From NCBI RefSeq assembly GCF_900177425.1, contig NZ_LT840184.1, positions 1,453,487 through 1,517,486 of the forward strand: a stretch of 64,000 bases of DNA, written 5' to 3'. Below the pieces are notes generated by a model, which saw nothing but the letters and a program-made list of their open reading frames with translations, was not told where the DNA came from and made no database searches. How positions within the stretch are numbered: the stretch's first letter is position 1; each line of letters opens with the position of its first letter. This DNA is from Paenibacillus uliginis N3/975 (GTDB lineage: Bacteria > Bacillota > Bacilli > Paenibacillales > Paenibacillaceae). Made by a program: the position numbers and the translations under genes. This document shows, in pieces, positions 9,701-16,000 of the stretch.

Positions 9701-10073
9701 GTTTGCTGTCACGAATAAAAAGATTATTGAAGAGGGACTCAAGCAATTTGAGGAATGGGCGTTACATTTTGAAAGATTAGTACTGTCCATGGATAGAATG
9801 AACGAAGTCACAGAGTATTTCCTACCGTCTATCAATAATATATTAAATATTAAGTATGTAGAGAAATATAAAGTGGAGTTCTTGTTTGCAGAGCAGAAGG
9901 ATATGCACATCTCTCTTGATGTAATAATTAATGCTTGGACTAGTATTCGTACGATTTTAATAAAATTTGCTTATGCGAATAAATTTAATAAGGATCAGCT
10001 TGTAGTGATGCATAGACACATGTGTGACATTATTCAACACGAAAAGCAGTTTGTTGAGGGATTAACCTCCTGA
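3..10073 (+). CDS. Nonribosomal peptide synthetase, 5' partial: (A*)-PCP-C-A(MT)-PCP-C-A(GNAT)-PCP-BtrH-like
   Basis: Multimodular peptide synthetase whose frame is already open at base 3, so the N terminus lies outside the window. Counting residue 1 at base 69, the order is: a degenerate A-domain C-terminal half (to about 235); PCP1 with phosphopantetheine Ser263 (GLNSLQSL); C1 with an intact HHLISDG at 447-453; A1 (about 766-1555) with a3 YIIYTSGSTGKPKG at 1198 and a methyltransferase inserted between a2 and a3; PCP2 Ser1598 (GGHS); C2 with HHILWDE at 1794-1800, where Glu replaces the usual last Gly; A2 (about 2116-2885) with a3 at 2273 and a GNAT-like insert between a8 and a9; PCP3 Ser2928; and a C-terminal BtrH_N-like domain with Cys3023 and His3128. 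There is no thioesterase or reductase. By-eye specificity residues are D-I-W-E-L-T-A-D-D for A1, unassigned but with the acidic E278/D331 pair seen in Orn/Dab codes, and D-V-L-Q-I-G-H-V-D for A2, which partly resembles glycine codes. It is probably the last synthetase of the assembly line. NRPS identity is certain; the substrates are not. Confidence 0.96.
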   Translation, partial: FIHKNEWSTLSQKEQNDHLSYIVLDEKPMLCKQIVTWLEQVGSKKITFGYISKHLSQIMTYLHIANQEITLNSDMDLMPIGKLILPDSGYVLDKRRRKSPVGVRGELFFQVKSGEQLNNNYNMSLYRAGLSATLMPNQNIMLNDYTDNIVEVDGVKINGDLIQDLLQLNDDILFVKTEYDEVDGQIKVYVSVREQEQHIFETIHKQIQMIIPRSAHRAKIYIIQNSSAVLSEEIDIKTLETAEVTLAAKNSENQNEEKIIQIIKEIQGSNHIAADINLFEQGLNSLQSLRLIASINAEFSIQLELYDVYNHPTVREIAGLIQDCPVVNEGIEKAPNKEYYELSLVQKQIWEISNLKEGSTSYNEISVHTVEGQLNIDALNRAFQSLIERHESLRTTFVTVDKEPRQKIHSSDEYGFALEKINVNSSGDVEEIINEEKMFVFDLPNGPLLRARLLCKSEKQQYVLIINRHHLISDGWSDAVLFNDLITLYNAYATGSHNPLIPLSLQYKDYSEWQNNMLQSNKFDEHKHYWQERFGGELNRLELPRYKNRPKAYSFTGKTVKYTFNHDRARKIGSLVKKNSTNLFTAVVGILSVMFHKYTGLNDIILGTTMADRSHIGLEKQIGFYVNTLPIRTIIEENDSFLQLIDHVKTDLQSMIKYRDYPFDKIVRDLDIKTELGHMPLFDILVEVLNFETLQNEGISLEGDIQLQKYEWENETSVYDLNLMFGEINETIQLEIRYNTDIYEEQQIEHIWMHLNQLVDRITDDPTSLIQNYNMVPDSELKLLEQFNLTSYPIPEDTLVTIIEREAVHNPTKAVIQFGDEVVRYGELQQRSNEIAHFLMNTSQGSKTAVLMDRSPEIVESILAIWKSGGIYIPVEPKNPYERIKNIIDDAQIPYLIFSKKYLKIASQLQWECPSLTYILCIDSDNIAKEEEEKRHSMNSDLWNQVVQRASDQIEEGAWFNSYTGKPFSRLEMDEYAENAKNKLLPYLHKQAKVLEIGCSSGITMFSIAPYVKKYVGIDLSKEIIERNKKIVENEGISNIELHCKYAHEIDELEDEDFDVIILNSVIQNFNGLNYLRKVINNIINKSKSEALIFLGDLMDIDKKEEFISSLVEFESQNRGMGYKTWKDWSEHLFISKNFLNEFVYDITEIESVTHSDKIFTIENELTKYRFDTTIKVKKTCAKENTIYDKTKYQFDRNDLSNYKSEKQSINLSKFDQEAYIIYTSGSTGKPKGAIVEHAGMVNHIHAKIKDLKVDSTAVIAQNASQGFDISIWQLFTSLAVGGTTVIYSDDCVKDPDLFLTHIFKDEINVLEVVPSYLSVLLDGIKQMRLVNRAGSLEYLLVTGEEVKAELVNRAFEILEDIIIVNAYGPTEASDDITHYIINEPLDKSTVPIGRPIINTNIYIVDKYMNLCPVGVWGEICVAGICVGKGYVNDKQKTDKVFMRNPFVDSKHERMYLTGDLGRWLPDGTIEFLGRKDKQVKVRGFRIELQEIENTILTYPQVKQSVVLALDKPDGSKELCAYIVANHELVEDTLKEYLYSKLPEYSVPAHFISLEKLPLTINGKVDQRRLPKPEGHALQQHAYVEPTNKIEKELQTIWSEILSNPLIGIDDDLFKIGGHSIVAIKISNKIREVLMVGVPLNIIFDKPTIRQLASYIEQLPNKSYNEDNAWIEINKAGKKDSYKLAPVQLPEWYLHQLDSESTNYNIPIELMFRGNLNLKAFEKAWNSLIEKNSVFRTTFDITNGEPIQIIHEEIKFELSEVYFDYSDLPKYEALKKAEELALSHAHQVFDFTNGPMFSVQLVQIDRDHHLFLFATHHILWDEVSSINLISELSRLYNSFNQDINNQVISQSSEIDYIDYVEWVNSSLEKGLFHRQRDYWLEKFKTVPEPLQLPTDYVRPEIQTFEGATIFEVIHSELRDEIHRFCEKNNITEFMFIYAVLSLQMHILSGQNDFVLSSPIRNRNHEKLDKLLGSFASAIMLRSQYNKNIYFTDFIRQAKETAVGAYENHLYPSNLLLEDLKLNRDLSRSGFFSIMFGLQNDKNDFLKEDHFDGLKMEVPSEIKVHDKASRFDLNLAYDDINGVITIYCNFNTALFKESTVQKIVQQNINLMKQVLQQPDKLLSEYSLVSTEELNRIVFEFNDTAASYDISGGLHRKFEEKAESDPYEIAIIYENTTMSYEELNARANKLANYLIRNGVRKEDKIGVLAAPCPDLVVALLGILKAGCAYVPLNPDFPPARKQYIIQDCSIQKIVLAGQFKIDSLNFEGEYVLLDSAEIAECSPFNPNKTIDLTQLAYVIYTSGTTGVPKGIEIEHKGVSNLLEWTQKTYRLNKNESTLLNTSFTFDVSILEIFWPLTVGAKIVVLNEENRNKPEVIAQAVNDHQVAVIQFVPSSLEMFIRAKKTNSMTDLLALRHVICGGEKLTKRLVSEFYSVFDCRLSNHYGPTEITVDAVVYDCSIPFDDEIVPIGRPIDNVTVYILDEDMRVVPVGVEGEIYIHSPGLARGYLNQESLTADSFISHPFESGKKLYRTKDRGKYTDDGTIVYLSRKDDQIKIRGNRIELGEIERQLDNISGIQKSAILYNEAQHELCAYIELEEKDIQVTTRIGERFKKYTAKQRPQAMARAEELHYKVWPAFFSGDEINVRYWPLLYTTFAGYQIMLFNEKDEIVAVANSIPIHWDGDINHLPSGWDGGLESGFVNHGILEPNTLLVLAAVVSEEARGKGLSTELLKQFKSLAQDYNLDKVLVPVRPTDKVKHPDMSFKEWCTSRRNDGQLADSWLRVHEKIGGVTLKIETQSQLIVASHENWEKWSNQKFVKSGEYVLHNTLQPVQIDIERGIGKYYDPCVWVEHQPAEQEEAWEIVDVDLIVSQLEKYLPSYMLPKHYMLLDRLPLNSNGKIDKKQLPRFERIERTTTSRKPSTEMEKLLANIWVELLDQEQIGVDDNFFDLGGHSLIATIMISKFEMTTGLKIPLKEFLKNPTIQLLAEYLESQVDTKESEHSHQQTIKKQHVINREISEKDHALTVSGNGKEARISNIEPFNDLFYNNCLFNSFFPVMRHFNKNIHSVLANDLAMYHIDNAAEIPVVSASYYSRKPHDEIIVETGIQADMQQYSKQLIDDIKRAILQNRPVIIWVDCYFEPFRKDTYMKNHLQHTWLVYGFDDKRKICKIIEHNHRDSLRYEPMEIGYGDVVACYDGFQTYFAGEGTLRPSYYEFYIADEHHSQSEDDIRLRECYNMFAVTNKKIIEEGLKQFEEWALHFERLVLSMDRMNEVTEYFLPSINNILNIKYVEKYKVEFLFAEQKDMHISLDVIINAWTSIRTILIKFAYANKFNKDQLVVMHRHMCDIIQHEKQFVEGLTS
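2830..3550 (+). other. Methyltransferase domain inserted between A-domain motifs a2 and a3
   Basis: About 240 residues separate a2 (LAIWKSGGIYIPVEP) from a3 (YIIYTSGSTGKPKG) of A1. The insert has the 'W-x-NSYTGKP-x3-LEM' entry motif of NRPS methyltransferases and SAM motif I VLEIGCSSG at residues 972-980, followed by the acidic YVGIDLS strand. This is the a2-a3 type of interrupted A domain; the characterised example TioN methylates a side chain, whereas inserts at a8-a9 usually methylate the backbone nitrogen. A side-chain N-, O- or S-methyl group on the A1 residue is therefore the expected outcome. The methylated atom is inference. Confidence 0.85.
7795..8560 (+). other. GNAT acyltransferase-like domain inserted between A-domain motifs a8 and a9
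   Basis: A2 reads through a8 (IKIRGNRIELGEIE), then carries about 250 foreign residues before a9/a10 (LPSYMLPKH..LPLNSNGKIDKKQL). The insert contains 'LLVLAAVVSEEARGKGLSTEL', a GNAT motif A with the acetyl-CoA pyrophosphate loop RGKG at residues 2697-2700. It ends in a 'W-x3-WSNQKF..GEYVLHN..PVQIDIERGIGKYYDPCVWVEH' tail. From memory, stand-alone GNAT-like proteins of actinobacteria share this tail (aligned VRP, WLRVH, GGxxL, EWEEWTGMxFPxxGxYV, VWMRH elements). I infer an acyl- or acetyltransferase acting on an enzyme-bound residue; activity is unproven. Confidence 0.75.
9090..10073 (+). other. BtrH_N-like cysteine acyltransferase domain plus helical tail (probable chain release)
   Basis: After the last PCP and a polar linker comes a papain-like segment resembling the BtrH_N family: NNCLFNSFF with candidate nucleophile Cys3023, then 'PVIIWVDCYFEPF', then 'LQHTWLVYGFDD' with His3128. 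BtrH, in butirosin biosynthesis, moves an acyl chain from a carrier protein to an amine of an aminoglycoside. In this position the domain would replace a thioesterase and hand the finished peptide from PCP3 to an amine, for example a polyamine. The last 140 residues are helical and without recognised motif. The family call is by eye; the acceptor is inference. Confidence 0.65.
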
Positions 10074-10125
10074 ATGTATTTGAAGTAGGTAGTTGAAGTC
10101 TAAAGCAATTCGGATAATAAACGAA

Positions 10126-10188
10126 TAAAGTGCCCCCTGTATACTGAGGATTGTACCGACAAAGAACAACTCAACAGGAGGCACTTTA
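10126..10188. repeat. Inverted repeat, probably insertion-sequence debris
   Basis: The 15-mers TAAAGTGCCCCCTGT (10126-10140) and ACAGGAGGCACTTTA (10174-10188) are inverted copies with one mismatch and 33 bases between. The right arm contains an AGGAGG and is followed at once by ATG AAA TAG, so it looks like a start region that lost its gene. No T-run follows, which argues against a simple terminator. I read it as the left end of a deleted mobile element; this is weak. Confidence 0.35.
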
Positions 10189-10289
10189 CATGAAATAGAG
10201 GATATAAATTCGATAATGTTTTCATTAGCATCGTAAGTAATGGTCAATGTTAGTCGAAGCTTCGGAGCATGTCTAAGGTGTTGCTATTG

Positions 10290-10378
10290 CATAGTATTAT
10301 TATTCTTATGTTTATGAGGAAAAATCATTAACTTAATTGGAACATCTATGTAAAATTATAAACTTGAACATACATTTT
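10290..10378 (+). repeat. Leader repeat, copy A (upstream of the GNAT gene)
   Basis: About 90 bases ahead of the GNAT gene are clearly related to the bases ahead of the Asn-module NRPS at 12937-13025. Shared blocks include 'TATTCTT-TGTTTAT-AGGAAAAATCAT', 'AACTTAAT' and 'AAAATTAT-AACTTGAACATA'. Both copies end 25-30 bases before a ribosome binding site and start codon, so they may carry the same promoter or regulator site. No canonical -35/-10 pair stands out. Confidence 0.55.
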
Positions 10379-10408
10379 TAAATCTGGTTTGTCTTTGGAG
10401 GTTTTTAT

Positions 10409-11194
10409 ATGAAGAATTCACTAATGACGAATATATTCAATTGTGAGAGGGAGTATTTAGTTAATTTTTGTTCTATAAATAATGGACCTTATACGTGGAA
10501 ATTTAGTAATATTCATTTACCTGATATGTATTTGCATAATTTCATCTTGATTGAAGTTGAATTTGATGGGATTGAACGTTATATCAATTCTGAAATTGAA
10601 AAGGCTCAAAGAAATCACAGTAGTTTTTTGAGAATAGTGACTCCCTTTCAGTTAAGTAATCATACAATCAAAGGTTTATCTTTTAACCCAGAAGAAGGGG
10701 CATATGATTACATGGTAATCAATACGCGGGATTTCAAGTTATTACATGGGAATCCAGATTGCCAAATAGAGAGAGCAGTTTCATCGAATATAATCGATGA
10801 TGGCTTTCTTGTTGATAAGCAAGCCAATCAGCATCTTGAATGGGCGGATTTTTATCAAAGAAGATTCGAAAGAAAAAAGAAAGTATACGAGAAATTTGAT
10901 CAGAATTTTCAGTTTTATGTTTGTTACCATAATAACGCTCCAATAGGCAAAGTAGAATCAGCGTTTTTGGATGAATTTGTAAAGATTGAAGATTTTGATA
11001 TTTTGGAGAAGTATCAACGAAAGGGGTTTGGGACATCTGTAATTAAGCACTTGTTGAAGACAGCCAACTCAATGAATATCAACCAAGCGTACTTAATGAC
11101 TGACGGATCTGATAGCGCGAAGGAGATGTATACCAAATGTGGCTTTGAAAAAGCTGGTGAAGTTTGGGAGTATATATTCTTTTTAGATAAGTAG
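10409..11194 (+). CDS. GNAT-family N-acetyltransferase, possible self-resistance enzyme
   Basis: A 261-residue protein with a C-terminal GNAT fold: the strand 'QFYVCYHNNAPIGKVES', motif A 'FDILEKYQRKGFGTSVIKHL' (acetyl-CoA loop QRKGFG), then a mutational hot-spot-like 'AYLMTDGSDSAKEMYTKCGFEKAGEVWEY' motif B end. The first 150 residues are similar in size to a second, catalytically silent GNAT lobe but carry no motif I can name. The start is fixed by GGAGG 7 bases upstream. It sits directly behind the NRPS. Acetyltransferases inactivate the cell's own antibiotic in edeine, zwittermicin and paenilamicin producers, which makes self-resistance the first guess; tailoring acetylation is the alternative. 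Confidence 0.8.
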   Translation: MKNSLMTNIFNCEREYLVNFCSINNGPYTWKFSNIHLPDMYLHNFILIEVEFDGIERYINSEIEKAQRNHSSFLRIVTPFQLSNHTIKGLSFNPEEGAYDYMVINTRDFKLLHGNPDCQIERAVSSNIIDDGFLVDKQANQHLEWADFYQRRFERKKKVYEKFDQNFQFYVCYHNNAPIGKVESAFLDEFVKIEDFDILEKYQRKGFGTSVIKHLLKTANSMNINQAYLMTDGSDSAKEMYTKCGFEKAGEVWEYIFFLDK

Positions 11195-11210
11195 ACACTT
11201 TAGCTGAAAC

Positions 11211-11289
11211 ATAATTCATGACGAATTTACATGCAGATCGAAGTTAACATACACTACCTAGAGGATTTGTCATGAATTATATTTTTTTA
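11211..11289 (+). terminator. Long-loop inverted repeat with T-run behind the GNAT gene
   Basis: ATAATTCATGACGAAT (11211-11226) and ATTTGTCATGAATTAT (11265-11280) form a 16-base inverted repeat with one mismatch around a 38-base loop, followed by ATTTTTTT. The position just after the GNAT stop and the T-run suit a Rho-independent terminator, although the loop is unusually long and the stem AT-rich. A small mobile-element footprint is the alternative. Confidence 0.5.
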
Positions 11290-11433
11290 GTAACAAGTGT
11301 GTTAAGAACAATCTTTTTCTCAAATTTGAACTGTTACTTAACCTTGATACTGAATCCCTAAATTGAAGTATTCATGGATGAATGGGCGTAATGCGTTTAA
11401 TTAAATTCGATGATTAGAAGGTATGGGATAGAG

Positions 11434-12609
11434 ATGACTGATTTAGTGAAAGAAAATATATTCAAATATATTCAGGAACTAGAGGGAATAAGGCATCCGG
11501 TTACTTCTACTGAGCATATAAATTATACGGCTAAATATATAAAAGAGAGATTCGAAGAGAAAGGGTTGGAGATTTTACCTAATTCATTTAAGTTAAAGGG
11601 TTCTGAGGAGTACTTTGAAAATATAGTAGGCTTAATTCGCGGTAAAAATGAAAAAAAACTGGTCATTGGAGCTCATTATGATTCAGTTTACAATTCACCT
11701 GGTGCTAATGATAATTTGTCTGGATTATCTGTTTTATTAGAAATCTGCAATTGTTTATCATTAGGGGAAACACCTGAATATAGCATTATATTTGTTGCAT
11801 TTACATTAGAAGAAGGTAATCCTATCTTGTATAGCAAAAGGAATGAACTATTAAAAAAACATGGTTTAGTAGGCTCACAAGAAAGATATGTTTCATGGCA
11901 AACTTATACGAGTGTAAGAGAACTTGAAAAGGTAATCGAACAGCTAGTTTTTAAAGGTTTTAATTACGAGCAGGCTGCACGGTGCGCTGTTAAATTTACA
12001 AAGAATTTGAAAGAATCAAGTTCACAACAATTAGAAAAATATTCAAATGACTTAATTGACATGTATACACAATACTCTGAACCAAGTGAGATGAGTCTAA
12101 TTGGTAGTAAGATTTTCATGGATAGCTATATCACAGGTAATGAGAGTGATGTAGTAGGGATGATCAACCTTGACACATTAGGCTATACGTCAAAAGAGTT
12201 TGGTTCACAAGTAATTCCAGAAGCGTTTTTAAAGGCGGATGCAGATTTATTCAATGTAAGCCTCGAAAAAAAAATCGGGAATTTTCTGACGATTATTTCT
12301 TCTAGAAATGCTACACATCTAGTAAGTAAATTAACTAATGAATTCAAATGTAACGAGAAGCCTGTTCCATATTACTCTATGAATATTCAAGAACAAGATG
12401 TCAAAAAAATATTTCGGAATTATGGAGAATTAATGTCCTCTGATCACGTACACTTTTGGCTAGCAGGTATTCCTGTGCTTTATTTAACTGATACTGGGCG
12501 ATATAGATATCCGTATTATCATACACCAGCAGATGCATCGGATTATTTAGATTTTGATTTTATGGAAGAAATCACGAAGAAATGTGTGAAATTTATACGG
12601 AATTTGTGA
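11434..12609 (+). CDS. M28-family zinc metallopeptidase (aminopeptidase-like)
   Basis: A cytoplasmic protein of about 391 residues without signal peptide. Metal-ligand motifs of the M28 family are visible: 'VIGAHYDSVYNSPGANDNLSG' (His and bridging Asp), 'FTLEEGNP' (catalytic and ligand Glu), 'INLDTLGY' (Asp) and 'YRYPYYHTPAD' (last His). A central insertion of about 100 residues separates the EE pair from the Asp ligand. I prefer the ATG at 11434 because AGAAGG precedes it; the upstream in-frame ATG at 11410 has no binding site. Lying between two NRPS-cluster genes, it may trim or degrade the peptide (maturation or self-protection). Family is clear, role unknown. It is unrelated to the S12-type D-Asn prodrug peptidases. 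Confidence 0.85.
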   Translation: MTDLVKENIFKYIQELEGIRHPVTSTEHINYTAKYIKERFEEKGLEILPNSFKLKGSEEYFENIVGLIRGKNEKKLVIGAHYDSVYNSPGANDNLSGLSVLLEICNCLSLGETPEYSIIFVAFTLEEGNPILYSKRNELLKKHGLVGSQERYVSWQTYTSVRELEKVIEQLVFKGFNYEQAARCAVKFTKNLKESSSQQLEKYSNDLIDMYTQYSEPSEMSLIGSKIFMDSYITGNESDVVGMINLDTLGYTSKEFGSQVIPEAFLKADADLFNVSLEKKIGNFLTIISSRNATHLVSKLTNEFKCNEKPVPYYSMNIQEQDVKKIFRNYGELMSSDHVHFWLAGIPVLYLTDTGRYRYPYYHTPADASDYLDFDFMEEITKKCVKFIRNL

Positions 12610-12668
12610 TATGAGACTACACAATTCAATGATTTGATCACTAATAGAAATTATAGGAGGAGTTAAAT

Positions 12669-12900
12669 ATGCATAGTTTAGAAGAAAGCATAACAAAAAT
12701 TGTTTTAGAGGTTCTAGAATTTCCCGAAGAGAAAATCGGGGCACATGATTTGTGGAATGGATTCGTTTAAGTTTATAATGATTTCCGTTCAAATAGAGAA
12801 TTTGTTAGGTATAAGTATTGCGGATGAAAAACTGTTATTGGATAATTTTTTGAGTTTAGATTCCATTATCAATCTTGTGGAAGAAAGTAAACAGAACTAA
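12669..12900 (+). pseudogene. Stand-alone carrier protein gene, frameshifted
   Basis: Near-duplicate of the intact carrier gene at 20171-20413 (MHSLE.SITKIVL.VLEF). After the codons for GAHD an 11-base deletion relative to the intact copy shifts the frame and gives a stop at 12768-12770, so only 33 residues are read. The phosphopantetheine region GMDSIKF and everything after it persist in another frame up to the matching TAA at 12900. The AGGAGG ribosome binding site is intact, so the loss looks recent. Confidence 0.85.
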
Positions 12901-12936
12901 TTATGGTTCAAGCTAAAATTATTGGGTGAGCGTCTA

Positions 12937-13025
12937 TTACTATTCTTCTGTTTATAAGGAAAAATCATAATAACTTAATCAAAGGAATATCTGCAAAATT
13001 ATGAACTTGAACATAGTTTTTGAAT
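12937..13025 (+). repeat. Leader repeat, copy B (upstream of the Asn-module NRPS)
   Basis: Second copy of the leader found at 10290-10378, with small insertions and substitutions. It lies between the broken carrier gene and the C-A-PCP-E synthetase. Two copies ahead of two different genes suggest either common regulation or a past duplication of the 5' flank. Confidence 0.55.
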
Positions 13026-13050
13026 TGAGTTCTGGGAGGTATGAAATTTA

Positions 13051-16000
13051 ATGAATGACAATAAAGCGGTATATCCATTAACTCATCCTCAAATAAGGAT
13101 TTGGTATATTGAACAACAATATCCGCATACTTCAATTCATCATCTTGGTGGACTGGTAAAGATTTGTGGAGTGCCAGATCTATCGGTACTAGAGCAAGCC
13201 ATTCAACTTTGCATTCAAAAAAATGAAGGTTTACGCTTGCAGATGATAGAGTTGAAAGGTCAACCGTATCAGAAAGTCGATCACCCAGTAAAGGGAAAAT
13301 TTGACTACGTTGATTTCAGCACAAATCCTCATAGCGCTGAAGAAGAGTGTAAGAAATGGGTTAAAGAAAAAATGGCAAGCCCGTTTATTTTGCTAAACAG
13401 TCCATTATATTATTTTGCACTTTGTAAAGTAGCTGAAAATAAATACGGTTATTTAATTAAATTACATCACATTATTTCTGATGGTTGGACGATGAATATT
13501 CTGACCAAGCAAATATCAGAATATTACACACAACTTTTAAAGGATGAATCGATTGATCTTCAAGTTGAACATTCTTATTTAGCTTATATTGAGCAAGAAC
13601 AAGCATATTTGACTTCTAAACGCTTTTCACAAAATAAGCAATTTTGGAAGGAACGATTTGATGATCTGCCTGAATCTTCTTATGAGAGGATAAGTGATGG
13701 AATAGCAGGTAAGCGTATGACATATGAGTTGAGCCCTGTACTTTCTACTAAATTGCGAGAGTATACGCAGCGTAATCGTTTCTCGATTAACGCTTTTTTT
13801 AATTCGTTAATGATGCTTTATATTCACAAGATGACACAGCAAACGGATATCATTATTGGTTCTCCTGTCCTAAATAGATCGGGACAAGCTGAACGAAAAA
13901 TGATCGGGATGTTTACTAGTACAATGCCTTTTCGTTTGAAGTTAGATACAAAAGAAACACTCTTAAATGTAATACAAAAAGCTAATAAGGAACTTTTGTC
14001 CTGTTTTTTTAATCAAAAGTATCCTTTCGATTTGTTTGTACAGGATATTGAATTGCAAAAAAAAGGAAGAGACAGGCTATTTCATGTTTGTGTTAATTAT
14101 TACAGTACTAATCTTGTTAATACGTTGGCGGGGATTCCATTGGAAAATAAGGAAGTACACAATGGAAATCAACTTTATTCGCTACAAATGGTCATAAAAG
14201 AATGGTCAGACCAAAATGTAATTACGCTTCATTATGATTATAAAATTGATGACTACCGAGATAAAGAAATCGATAGAATGCATCGTTATATGATGTATTT
14301 GATGGAGCAGATAATTAGCAATGATGAAATTACTGTTTCTGAAGTTTCTCTATTATCACCAAAAGAAGAACAGCATTTGCTTTATGAGTGGAATAATCCG
14401 GAGTATGATAATGTTGAATACGGGACTATTCAACAATACTTTGAGGAACAAGTTGCTAAAACACCTGATCATATTGCTTTAATATTTGAAGAGAAGCAAA
14501 TAACCTATAGGGAATTAAATGAAAAATCTAATCAATTAGCCCGTTTATTAAGAAGTAAAAATGTAGCCAATGATTGTCCAGTAGCAATACTGGGCAATCA
14601 TTCTCCAGAAATAATCATTGCAATGTTAGCTGTTTTAAAGGCAGGAAGCTGTTATTTACCAATAGATCCAAAATATCCAGTAGATCGGATTCAGTACATT
14701 CTGAATGATGCTAACGTAGCTATACTTTTAACGGATGATTGTTATGAGCCAGAATTGAAATACCAAGGTGAAGTCATTCGTATTGATGAAGGAAATAATT
14801 ATGTAGGTGATAGGAGTAATTTGAATTCAATTAATAATTCGAATGATTTAGCCTATATTATTTATACGTCAGGTTCTACAGGTAAACCTAAAGGCGTTAT
14901 GGTTCATCATGAGGGAGTACTAAACTATATTTTCTGGGCTAGTGAACAATATATACATTCACAAAACGAAACGTTTGCATTTTATTCTTCTATAGCATTT
15001 GATTTGACGGTCACATCTATTTTCACGCCATTGTTAAATGGAAATTCTATCGTTATTTATGAAAGTAATAATCAAGAATTTATACTTGAGCGTATTTTAC
15101 AGGATAACCGTACTCATATCATTAAAATGACTCCTGGCCATTTATCTTTATTAGCAAAGTTGAATGTTGATAAATCGGCCATTCGATGTATTATAGTCGG
15201 GGGAGAAGAATTAAAAACAAATGTATCTAGCCAAATTTACGATGCATTTAGAGGTCAGGTTGATATTTACAATGAGTATGGCCCAACCGAAACTGTTGTT
15301 GGCTGCATGATTCATCGATATGACAGACAACAGGATATTAATGTCTCAGTACCAATAGGGCGTCCAATAAAGAATATACAAATTTATTTATTAGATCAAA
15401 ACATGAAATTAGTTCCACCAGGTGCATGTGGTGAAATATACATTTCTGGGATGGGAGTTGCTCGAGGGTACTTGGGTCGTGAGACATTGACGGAAGAAAG
15501 GTTTCTTCCTAGTCCATTTAAAGAAGGATCAAAAGTTTATAAAACAGGTGATTTGGGAAGATTGCTGGAAAATGAAACAATCGAATATTTGGGCAGAATT
15601 GATCAACAAGTAAAAATAAATGGTTACCGGATCGAGACAGGCGAAATAGAGCATTACTTATTAGCTAACGATAAAATATCTGAAGCAGCAGTTATCGCTA
15701 TTCATGAAGGAGGGGATACTGCTTATTTAACTGCTTTCATCGTACCTAAAATAGATATTTTTATTATCGAGATTCGAAGTTACTTAGCTGAATTATTACC
15801 ATATTATATGCTCCCGTCTGTGTACAAATTTATAAAAAATATTCCATTGAATAAAAATGGGAAAGTAGATAAATTTGTATTAAATGAAAAAATCAAAATG
15901 GATACGATAATAGATGAAGATGGTCGTAATGATACTGAGCTTACAATTTGTAATATTTACAAAGAAGTATTGAATATTAGCAAGGTTAGCATCCATGATC

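Noticed and set aside
10126..10188. Terminator of the large NRPS gene
   Set aside because: The 33-base loop and the absence of a T-run argue against it; an IS remnant explains the AGGAGG-ATG in the right arm better.
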